From Nereocystis luetkeana (Eukaryota > Sar > Phaeophyceae > Laminariales > Laminariaceae): a DNA stretch of 64,000 bases. Positions 24,401 through 36,400 of this stretch are shown piece after piece. The stretch lies in contig JARUPZ010000013.1 in the NCBI GenBank assembly GCA_031213475.1, positions 2,379,231 to 2,443,230 of the forward strand. Direction: 5' to 3'. Every line of letters starts with the position of its first letter. Position 1 is the stretch's first letter. Both the position numbers and the translations under genes were made by a program. The notes under the pieces were generated by a model, which was not told the origin of the DNA, did not search any database, and saw only the letters and a list, made by a program, of their open reading frames with translations.

Positions 24401-27400
24401 TATTCGCCTTCATCTGTTTCTGTCTTCTTTGTGTCGGTTGTGTCGTCCTTGACCCATCAACTGGACATGGGACTGCTCGTTTTGTTCGTTGTCAGCTATT
24501 TTGTCTCTTTGTGATATTCTTGTCTTCTTGCCTTCCGTCTGGTCTTTTTCTTGTGGCGTCTTTACGCGGGTCCATCAGCTGGATATATCAAAGGACTGAT
24601 CTTACCAGCAAGCAGCAACCTTGTCCTCGGGACTCGGCCTGCGCCCTGAGAGCTCATGTTTGCTTTGTTTTTTAGATTCTTTCATTTTTTCCTTTATTAT
24701 TTTTTTTCTCCTTCTCTCTCTTCTTTCTGCTCCCCATTCGTGTTGCTCTTTTTTGTGATCTATTTTCCTCTTCTTTTTTTTCGAGTGTATAAACAATACC
24801 ATGGATATGTATCTGGTGTTGTTTGATTGCAAGTGCAATGCCATGGATGTGTATCTGGTGTTGTTTGGTCTGAAGTGGTACGGGATGGTTATCCCACAGC
24901 TCGTTAGTGCCGTTCCCCTTGTTACAGACTGGTACGTATGGTACTGCCGTGTGCACTATTTTGTACCTGGTACTCGTTTGTTTTCTCCCATCGATACGCA
25001 TTTCGTTACTTGTTACCTGGTATTTTGTTCCGCGCAGCCTGTTTTTTTTTTTTTTTTTAATGTTTTTTGGCATTAGGGAAAGAATTTGTTTAATAATGTG
25101 ATAACACCATCGGCATCATAGGCGTTGGCTACCCTGCTTACTCTGTACTGAGGGGGGATGTTGTTGTTGTTGTTATTGTTGTCTTCACATTAAATCGTTC
25201 TTTCTACCCAGCTTCATCAGCACACCCAGTGTCCGTCCTGATTCCCTATCCTAGAGAGATACTGATTCTGTGGTCACAGACTGTGAGACAGAGGAAGACT
25301 GAATAAAAAGTATTATTAATAGTATTCTTTGACGTACTTTTGCTACCACAGAACTTGTATCTCTTCTAGGATTGAAGAATCGGCACGGACACTGGTTGTG
25401 CTGGATGTCGACGGGCAGAAGGAACGGTTTATTAATGTGAAGAACACACACATATGATACATCGTAGTTCGATGGAAATCCACTAACTGCAGTGGAAATG
25501 CTGTACCCTCTGCGCTATATAAATGAAGGTATGTATGTGCCGGGGGGGGGGGGTACTCATTTGTTGCTTGCCTTAGTCATTTGACCATTGACCACGCATC
25601 CCTTTCGGGGGGGGGGCAGAAGGGACGACTCCTGTGACCACGGCGGTGTCTTCTTCAGACGGCAGCCGAGGTTAAAACCTCCCACGAGCTGAGCTGGAGA
25701 CTAAAAAGTGGCGATGCAAACCACGCCAGTGGAACACATGAAACACTCCACGAAGAATACAGCAAATGTTGCTGCTGCCGAAGTCTTGCAAGCAACTCGA
25801 CTTCCCGTGCATAATAAGCCCGAACCCTGTTGATTGGGCTGGGGTTGGGGATAGGGTAAGGGTTGATTGTATTATATGTACCTGCTATTCGTGGATACAC
25901 TGTAGTACACTAGTTTGGGTGAAACCCCGGACAGAAAGAAGATATCTGATCCCCCAGTCCAGTGGCCAACAGAAACCGCAACATAAAAATATCAACAAAA
26001 AAAGAGGGCAGTATCAGTGGCTCGGGCAGGAGGCCTCGACCGACCAATTACTTACCCTAAATGATCAATGAAGGCGCATAAGAATACTATTACGAGGGAC
26101 CATAGAAAATAGGACCTACGGTAAACCCAAAAACCTATGTGTTTCCCTATTTTCACTCACCATATTAGATCCTACGGGTATTTACTATGGCCCCCCCGTA
26201 ATACATCATCAGTACACAGCAACAGTATTGTATTTCACCTATTTTCTCTGGAATATGCAGTTGTCTACCCTGTGAACAACCCGGGAAGCAACCGGGAAGC
26301 AGTTCGGCTGATAATGTCTCATATCGAAAATCTGACGTCTTTGGGTTGAAGCAGAGTGTGGTAATAGAAGAACGACGAACGTCTGTCATGGGTGGACGGG
26401 TGGATCCTTCCTCGCATCTTTGTGTGAGGGAGTTGGTTTTTCGAGCTTCGAGAAAGATGGTTGAAGTGCACCTGGGTTTCCATTGTGAACCCTACAACAG
26501 AAGCACCTCTGTTAATGTACACACCAGGTACAGACATGCTAGCGTTACCCGTCACCTCAACCGCCTGAAAAATACACGCTACTGGCTTGAGAGCTTGCAC
26601 GCCTCGTCAGAAGTATTTAACCCCGCCCCCGCTTGCTGTCTCTGGAAGTGGCCGCACCAGTTTTTTTTTTCATAAGTCGATGCTGGCATCGATATGCAAG
26701 ACAGCCCGTCTCATCAGTGGTTTTTAGTAGATTATGCGGCTCACCCTTATTGCGACTCGCCAGACACCTCACGCTTGGCTTCTCGCTTGGTGCAAGCAGT
26801 GTCTGTCTGTCTGGCCTGGTCGGTGAAAACCCGATGTGCTCCGTCCCGGCATTGCAGGGAGGTGAAGGGTCCATGGTCTTACGACTACGGCCATGCATGA
26901 TAGCGAATACATCCAACCCCCGTAGATTTTTACCCTCGTCTTTTAGGCGCGATAAGTTCGTTGGCATTGCAGACAAACTTCAGAATTTATGTTTGTAGCT
27001 GCATTTGGATAGTTCTCATGAGCTCAGGACTATCGCACCCAGCCAAAGAAAACCGATATCTTGATGCATTTTTACCCCAATTAGGAACCATCAACGTGCC
27101 GATTTCGGAAGCCCAGGTATTAGACACTACCATAGGACATGTTTTCGCCAATTCGACGCCATCGATTTTCAATCTCGACCGCCGGCAACCCGCTTCCTTA
27201 CCGTCTGACCCCGAGATTTGTTTCCTGAGCTAAGCACTCCTCAGCATCAGAAAGTCCAGAACAAGTTTTCTCGATATTCGTTGTCGCTTGAGCGTTTATA
27301 TTGACTACAGTATTGGGCCGCCAACAAGAAACGCCTCATGTGAGGAAGCCTTGGAATGTTGCAGCCAACACGTCCTTGTTGAACCTTGAGCTCTGGCTAC

Positions 27401-30400
27401 TACGTTGCATCTATAGTGTAGCGCTCGTCGCTGAGGCCATGTTCTCAATCCAATTTTCTTCAGGCTCCCTGAAAAATGTGAGCGTAACGTTTTCATCAGG
27501 CTATTTCTTGTTCGTGGGCCCTATGTACTGGTGCTGTGGACCTTTGACCCAGCTTCGAGAATACGGTACAACATGTGCCAAAGGGTGCTTCACTTTAAGG
27601 TGTGACCCTTTGAAGGCAAACAGCAGTTACATGTCGGGGTCAAACCACTCAAATTCTAAGTAGTTTGTCCTCAGCACGGGACTGTGTTGTGGTTTGCTCT
27701 AGAAGGGTCAATCCGTTTAGTGGTGCACTCCCGGTGAGGGGACGGAGCGCTTAGAATTAGAGTAAAATGTTGATGTCCGCGTAGTGCAGTACTAAAAGGA
27801 TAACATATTAAATATTCAAACCCTACACCGACAGTATTGATGTACCCACTTCAAGGCCCTCTGGTCTACGACTTTCGGGTAGATAGGAAAAAACTACTTG
27901 GAACTACAGTAGTATCATGAGATCGGTTTTTCAGTAGTAAAAGGTGAGGCCATACCCTGTATTGGAGTTTAAGACAACGTAAATGGTTTGTCTGTCCCGA
28001 GGTGGTCTTCGATTGGGTATAGCACTGCTGTGCCCCGAACCCCGACGGCCCGAGAGATTTCTCGGAATGAACGTGTGATCAGGAGTTGGTGTGAACCGCC
28101 AACCGTTTCTTATCAGCTGGTTCCAGTCGTAAACACTACACCGCCGCTGTGGCCGGAAACGTATGGAGCGTTTCTACATAGATCTGAAGACCCACCGGTC
28201 CTTGTGTTTTCGCCCAGAGTGATGGAGAGCAGTACGTGCTGTGTTTCTAAGCGGGGATTCCGATGGGTTTCCGATTAGATCAGGAGTCTTGAGCCACAGA
28301 ATACCCGGAAACGCCTTTTGTTTTAGCCCAGATTTTGGCGCCGTCGACGCCGATCCCCCCCCCCCCCCCCCCTCCACCGGCAACTTCCACTGACGCTTGT
28401 GGGTGGGTGTTTTTCACATTAATACATGAACACTCTCGGGACTTTAGAAGAGGGGAAAACTGACGATAAATATCCATCGAATACAGCAATGCCCACGGCG
28501 TGGTTGGGGGACGATACGAGATGATGTCCGAAATACAATGGTTGAAAGCGTCGACAACGGAAAAATGCTGCTTGCGTGCTACAGCAGTCCAACATTCTAT
28601 ATTTTCGGGAGGGCAAGGCTCTCGACCGACCGTATATTTGCCGAAAAACACCCTTGTTCCGTAGTTTTATTACTAGCAAAAACCTTCTCCGATCTGGAAA
28701 AGAAAAGAAACGATCGCTGATCGCTGAAAAACGATCGCACCCCTTGGGCGACGTCAACAAAACGCTATTTACGGTACTCGTGGACGGTTGATGGAGCTCA
28801 GTTCCTCTGTGCTGACTCAGGGCTGGATTTCTTGTTCGGAAAAGGGTGCGTTCTGCACTAAGTTCAGTATAGCGACTCCCGAATTTCTTATTTCGTGTAA
28901 ATATCAGCCTTTTTTTGCGGCCACTATCTCGGGGTCCCGAAGGGGGTTGTCAACCGTTTTTTTTACCCGTCGACAGCCATCCAGCACACCCCATGGCCTG
29001 TGCCGAGTCTGCACACTGTAGGGAGATCAAAACTCTGTGGTCACCAAACTACTGCACGGCACAGCTGGACGGGTCGTGGTCGGGGTTCTTTCTGGTGCGT
29101 GCTACGATGTATCGATACACCTACAAAGTATGACTTTTTCTGAGGCTCCTCTCCCTTACTTCAGGAGCTCCGTACTATCAACAATAAGTATGTCCCCCAA
29201 AACTTACCTTAGTGATAAAAAACGCCTACGAATATATATATATATATTATATGTATATATTTTCCTTCTCGAGGGCTGTGAGCGAAGCCTTCGCTTCCGA
29301 TTTCATATTGAACTTTGTGCAGAACTCCAGACGCTTTCGCTTCCCTGCCTTCGTGTTTGCTTTTTCGACCGCTTTCCTCGAGGGTCGCGCTCGCCGGGCT
29401 CCGACGGGTATTCTCCCCGTGCGCGTCTCGGAATCTCGCGCCACCGACGAGCGCGGCGACCCCGAACTCGAAGGATATTTGCTGGGGAGATGAGACACGG
29501 AGATTCTATTTTCTTGGGTCCTGGATATTTGTTTCGCTGCTGTTCTAAAAGGACCAAGGGTGGCACGCGTGTGAACAGCAGCAGTCGTGTACTCAGGATC
29601 TGAACGATTGAAGGGTTCATTATTTGTTCGGAGGATTTTTTTATTGAAACGCGCTGACAGTCTCGTTTTCGTGTGCGAGATCTACGCATTGACAATCGAC
29701 AGTCCTATATTCTTGGGTGCGAGATCTATATTTGAGATCGAAAAGATTGCTGAGGCGAGGAGACACGGAGGTTCTACTTCCATTGGTCCTGGAGGTTTGT
29801 GTCGCTTCTGTTGCTCGCCAGAGAACTTATTATATTGTGACAGAATCGATCTTAGCTTATGTTCTCTCCGAGGTTCGAGCTCTCGACCCTGCTGATGCTA
29901 TACCGCTTGCTCCCGACCCCCTTGCTTTGCGGGCCACCATCGGCCTGATCAACCCCCTCGGTCTTGCGCTACTCGTTGGCTGTCTCCCCTTGCCCCTCTC
30001 TCTCCGCCGGACGACTACACGGGCCTTCTCGGGGTATCGCGCCGTTCTTTGTACCGGACCGTTGCGTATCCCGGTGATTGATTTGTTGGTGTTTTATAGA
30101 ACTCGGCACGTCTTCTGTTTCCACCGGTGGAATGGAATGAAAGTTGTTGGGGAGTATGAATTCGGCCGAGTGTTGTGAGTTCGACGAGAAAAACTGACCA
30201 ATCACATCGTAGGGTATCAAACAAGTGTGGTCGTACATACTCGGACTATCTACTATTAATACTGCTGAGGCGCATTGGAATACGAGTACTAACAACTACG
30301 TAGAGCAGCAGCAGTACAGTCAGTAGTTCAGAGGCGTTCTACTTCGGATTTTTTTTTTTTTTTTTTTTTTTCCATCCCATTCATTATCTTCGCACATCTT

Positions 30401-33400
30401 CTTCTCTCTCTCCTTCCAACTCGTAACTCAGATCCGGGGTCACATAGCAGGCTCTTCTCCCCGCTTCCCGCTACGGTACGTGCCTTCATTTTTTATCGCG
30501 AGAAGATTTCAGCCTTTTCTTCCCTCGTCGACTCGCATCGAATTGTGCCTACCCACGCTGCAAGGCGCTCTCAACAATTGAATCCCTTTTTTTATTTTTG
30601 CAAATAAAGTCAAAGTCCGACCCTCCTAGGGCTCGAACCCAGGACTCAAACAAGTAGAATTCGAGGTTAACCACTTGAACCACCGGGGCGACCGGCCTAT
30701 ATGTACGTACAAAGCTTTGTTTTCGCCGGTCGAGTTGAATGAAAGTTGTTGGAAAGTCGGCCGAATGTTGTTGTGAATTCGATAAGAAAAAAACAATCAA
30801 TCGCATCGGAGAATATCATACACAGCAGATGTTTTTCACTTTTCTTTGGACAAAAAAATCATATTATCCAGATGCGAGGTATGCATTTACTAAATAAATG
30901 GGAGTTACGGACTCGCTTTACAGATATGATCCTTCGTACCAGGTATAACATATCATGTTCGTCTGGGTACTTTTTTCTGTCGAAAAACGCATCAAGTTGT
31001 GTCGGTGAGCACTGCTGGAGGTAATCAAGGGTTGGAGACTGCTTGCTCCGACTAGAAGTACTCGCAGTATGTCGGGGTTTTGTGCTGCCGTATACTGCTG
31101 CGTGTGCTACACGTATATCCAACATGAATATTTTCGGATTCAAACTAAAAATACTGCCCATGTCAGCAGTACTTTGCAGTTGTTCTGGATTAACGATCGA
31201 CATCAGGTATCAGGTGCTCGATACTGCTCATACTCGCAGTATCTCGATTATTGCCTGCTCTCAGGATTGTGTGCGATAATGCGCGTACAGTACGCGTCCT
31301 GTTCTCGCAGTTATTTGGGCGCATACTGCAAGTTGTTATCTGCTGCGATGCCGTACGTACCGCTGCTGCTGGTGTTGCGGCTGGGTTTGCACAGCAGCAG
31401 CTGCAGCAACCGACCGCAGCAGCAGTGATGCCTGCTACTGCTCCTGCTACTACTGCTATTGCTGCTATTTTTGATGTGCCGCTGCTGCTATCGCTTTCAT
31501 CTGCGGGAGAGGCCCTCTCTTCTGCACATGCGCCGTTGGAAGTAGGTGCAGCTCGCCGCAGATAGGGGTGAAATCGGCGTGGGTATTGGGTACTTGGCAA
31601 CTGTGTAGATAAAAGGGCGCAATACTACTATCGTAAACAAAATCAAACTAATCTCAGTTCTGAGAAATTTGAGAAACCTCTCAGAACTGAGCTGATTTCT
31701 GCGCCCGCCAGCAGCAACTGAGCTCCAAAGTATCGATGATTTCCTGGCCCATAATGAGAGATGGCTCTGAGTTTTGGGCTTCAGAGTAGATAGCTGGAAA
31801 AGTCAACAATAATAACGTCCCAATAAAATGCTATAATAAATTGGTCTATAATTCGAGTGAGACAGATACAAAAATTGAGAACTGACACCCGGCATTGCTT
31901 TTTTCCCTGCACCACTTGGCATTGACCTGATCCTGTTCGTGATAAGATTGAATGACACATTTATGTCAACTTGCTTGAAAGTAATCACACGACTGGGCAC
32001 TGAGGTATAGTTCCCTATCCGGAGCATGGGTGCCGGCAGGCACCCATGCGGAGCCCTTGTACTTTGTACGTAAATGTATATAGAGAAATTGTGACGAAAC
32101 TCAAATAATTTTCCGGCGATAAGGCATACCTGGTACTTTATAGGCTAGTAACCTCAGTTGAGGAACCCCCGTCAGTCAGATAATTTTTGGCCAGAAAACT
32201 CTATTTACCCTAAGGGCACACCAAAAACAAAATCGACTCCCCAACTTTCTTTTTGACTCCCAGACAGGGAGGGGGGGGTGTACTCGATAGGAGATATGTG
32301 ATCGATCTCATGCATGGCCGTAGTCGTATGACCATAGACCCTCGTATCCCTGCAATGACGGGACGGAGCATGTCGGGTTTTCACCGACCAGGCAGACATT
32401 GCTTGCATCAAGCGCGAAGCGCCGTGAGGTGTCCGGCGAGTCAGGGAGGGGGGGGGGGGGGGTTACTAAAGTCAAGTAAAAAAAAGCTGGAAGAAATCTA
32501 CAATGGTTTGATTTTGTTTCTGCCAACAATCCCAACCCGATGTTGTAGTTTGTTTTTAATTCCGTTACAGTGGCTAGTATGGCTCCGGTTTGGGCGTGTA
32601 CCCCTGCGTATCCCTACCTACCTAAGCACGGGACTTCTGCGTTATACTACACTATAGGGTTGAAGCTTGGTTGCGTCGGGTCGGATCGACCCAATACCGT
32701 GTGCAACGAAGCGCAATACCTGGAATCAAGTTCTAGTGGCATTCGGGGGGTAACCGCTGCTGTAGACTAGCGGTGAGACGGGAAGATGACCCCCTTGCGG
32801 TGCCCGTGTCAGAGTACGATTTGCATTTACCAGGGCATTCCTCGGGACACCTTTCCGACTCCGGGAAAATATCCCGCGGGACTCAGTTACCCCCGGGACT
32901 TACACGGTACTATTTTACAGTTGTAATGGGATATGGCCACCGCGGAACGTGTCTTAGCGGGAACGGGATTTACGTTTTTCCGTGGCGCGAGGGCGGGATG
33001 TTAGAATTTGTGCGGGATCCGGTTGTGCGGGCACGGGATTTCAAATATATCACGGGACCGCGGGATTTGTGGCTGGCTTCGACTGCTGCGTGGTGCATCC
33101 GACGCCTTCACGCATATCATTAGAAGCTTGACCCAGATTCGTTCGTTGTGGGTTTTTGTGGGGAGCTGTAGCTGTCCTCAAGCGAAGTGCAAACGTTTAG
33201 CTGGGGGTTGTTTTTGGTCTCTTTTTGTGCGGGACGCGTTTGTGCGGGAACGGGGTTGACATTCTTGTGTGGCGCGGGAGCGGGATATTAGGATTTTTGT
33301 GCGGGACACGCTTGTGCAGGCACAGGAATTCACATTTGTCACGGGACCGCGGGGCTATCCCGAATCCCGGACAAAACCGCGAGATAAATGCCGCGGGGGA

Positions 33401-36400
33401 AACCCCGAGAAATGCGCTGGTATTCACTTGCTACAGTAGCATCAAATAGTGCCACTGACCCATGTTGTCGAAAACCTATTCGTATTAGCCAAGTGGCCAA
33501 ATCGCCCTCCGACTTTCACGTATAGCCCATGAAGTCGTCATTCCTTTAGAACGGTTCAGTATTGGTCACTCTGTAGTGCCGGTATGCGCCAGCGAACAAT
33601 ACCCGCACTATAGCGGCACCCGGCACTAATCACTCCGCACGCTGCCAAACTGGTTACTCCCACCTGCGCCAAGCGATTTCACGGTCAATACGGCGGCCAG
33701 CCGGCGCAATAGAGGGACCACTATCACCCCGACTGTGCCAATGTTTTTCGGAACACAAGTCTTGGAATTCGCGGGGGGCGTTTTATGCAGAACAGGTAGT
33801 GCAAGATAACATGGTAGAGTGTATACGAACCTGATATGTTATACCTGGTGGCTGGTACCAGGTAGTCGTGTTTCCCGAGCCAGGCGAACCGCTGAAACGG
33901 GGCAGTTGTTCGCGCTCCGTAAGGCCTCGTTTGGTTTCGATTCGTAGTTACGAAACGTGGACGGTGAAATACTCGATTTAGATTACAGCAGTAGCAGGTA
34001 CACTGCTGTTGGAGCATATTCGCCAGTGAACGCTTCGGTATTGAGGTGTGCGGTAGCGTACCTGGTCTCGAAAACTTAGCGTCCCTCTGGTGGTAATTCG
34101 AGGGTATTGTCAGACTCCAAGTACACCATAGTGAAGCTAAGATATAAAAAAGTAAAGTAACAATCAGTAACAACTTTTCGTGTTATGATTTGTAGATTGA
34201 CATAGTATTGTACGTGAGTAACCCCTTGCATATATAGCTGTGTTGACCCGCCTGCTATTTTCCAAATGTTACTAATGGTATCGAAGGCGCTTACCCGGGG
34301 TGTGTTGTCGGTTCTGTATTCGAATCCGCCACTCCCGTTCCAAGGTTGCTGCGCGCGCCCCGTGCCCCCCCCCCCTCCGCACTCCTGCCTTCATTTCATG
34401 TCTCCGCTGTAGGAATGATATTCCCCTGCTCATCCCCAGCTCTGCAGTGCCCCCTCCCCCCCCCCCCACTCCCCTTGATGCTTGGCTGTTTGCCCACAAC
34501 TCCCCCCCCCGACTCCACGGCGGCGCTTTGTGCGACAAGCGTCCTACCCCCAATCTACCCGATGCCTCCCCCCCCCCCCCCCCCTCTCGCCTCTCCCCGC
34601 TCCTCTTCCTAGTGTACCGTTTTTGTTTTCTTTGGCCGTCTGCCACAGCTCGCGATCGAGTTAGATCATTTGCGCCGGGTGGAGAACCTTTACTGCGTAC
34701 GAGGGGAATGATCGTGTCATGTAGTGAAAATGGTAGACCAACCACGAGGCAGTTACATAGTGCCCCCGAAGTTGTCTTTCGAAGTGGCCACAACGGAAAA
34801 TATATTAACTCATTGACGTTGTTATCCATACGCAAGTCCGCCTCACAAGCGGTTCTCGGTAGGATGCAGCTAACGCTTCATGCGACTCGCCAGACACCTC
34901 ACGGCGCTTCGCGCCTGGTCGAAGAATATTTGCCTGGTCGGTCCGGCGTGCTCCGTCCCGGGATTGTTGTAGCGATGCGAGGGTCTACGGTCATACGACT
35001 ATGCCCATGCATGACCCCCCCCCCCCTCCCTCCACTCATTGAAGCTGTCATCCATATGCAAGTCCGCCTCACATGCGGTTTTTAGTAGGATGCAGCTCAC
35101 CCTTCATGCGACTCGCCGGACACTTCACGGCGCTTCGCGTTTGGTGCAAGGAATGTCTGCCTGGTCGATGAAGACCCGAATGCTCCGTCCCGGTATTGTA
35201 GGGATGCAAGGGTCTATGGTCATACGAGTACGGCCATGCATGAGATTGAGTACACCCTCCCCCTCCCCCTCCCTCCTTGTCCCCCCTCTGCCTGGTCGGT
35301 GAAAACCCGACGTGCTCCGTCCCGGCATTGTAGGGATGCGAGGGTCTATGGTCATACGACTGCGGCCATGCACGACATCTATAGCCCCCCCCTCGCCCCC
35401 GCCTCCCCACCCCCCGTGCACCCTTGTTCCTCCCCTGACGCTCCCTTAACCGGAACCGTCGCCCACCCTCCCGCCCGCCCAGACTCTGGTGGCGCTCATG
35501 CTCATCCGCGACTACTACTTCGAGGACGCGCGTCGCCGGGATGCTGAGCATCACAAGTGGTGCGTCTTCTTGTGTCCGACTCAGGAACTCGTGTTCCAGC
35601 AGTTCAGGAGCGCCCAGGTCTTCACGGGGGTGCGGTGTGGTGAGTAGCACATGTCGGGGCTTTGGTGGAGGGAGGCGGTGGCAGGGTGGCGGTGGGTGGG
35701 TGGATGTTCGGGGTGGGGGTGTTGTGGAGTTCTGGGGAGTGTTTGGGGCGTCGCGGGGTGTTGCGGGGTGTTGCGGGGTGTTGTGGGGTATTACAGGTGT
35801 TGCGTGCGTTGGGGCCGTTGTATGTTGGGGATGTTGTGTGGATGTGGGTGTAGGGGGTGTTAGGGGAGTTGGACGGGTTGGGGATGTTCGGGTGTTGAGG
35901 GTGGGTGGGCGTGAATGTTTCGGGTGGGTTGGAAGGAGGGGGGATAGATGGCTTTTGGTGTTGTGGGTGTTGCGGAGGGATACGCCAAAGGTAGGCGGGG
36001 CGGCTGTTGTGCTGCTGTCGTTTGATGAGCAGAGAAGGAGAGGGGTGGGGTTCGATTGCGGAGGAGCATATGTTCTGTGATTTCGCTGTGTTGTGATTTT
36101 GGGGGCTTACAGTTTTGTAGTTGTGTCATTCTTTGGTTTGTGGTTCGATTTTGTGATCTGTGTGTGTGTGTTTTTTTTTGTAGTTTTGTACCAGGCAGTA
36201 TTGTGGTTTCTGTGGTTTTTGGTTCTGTTTTTACTTCGAGCAGGAGACCTCGCGGCAGAAGCCGTTGTGCGCGCCATGCGTTCCACGTCATCCCTTTCTT
36301 CCCAAAGCCCCCCCCCCCCCCCCGCCTCCAGACACATGTAGACACACCCCGCGCTCTCAAGAGACCGCGTCCTGCCCCTGCGTTATTTGTTTTCAGGGCC

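Larger units (their letters stand above)
18464..35482 (+). other. Dicer-like intron 1, 17.0 kb
   Basis: The donor GTGAAT follows AAG and the acceptor is CCGCCCAG|ACT. It carries three SINE copies, TA-type and TTAA-type MITEs, several long C-tailed repeats, the second GTACTGC repeat, the 32.9-33.4 kb tandem repeat and many TACC(A/T)GGTA motifs. I saw no helicase-like exon inside, and none is expected, since exons 1 and 2 join within Walker A. Stretches such as 24330-25540, 27720-28370 and 33430-34260 hold only low-complexity or unrecognised sequence. Confidence 0.85.

Noticed and set aside
29037..29695. 188-codon (+) and 130-codon (-) frames
   Set aside because: They overlap a diverged CTCTCG-rich repeat seen at four other loci, and no domain is visible.
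34272..35085. 187-codon (-) and 261-codon (+) frames
   Set aside because: They read through the long C-tailed repeat and C-tracts and have no family resemblance.
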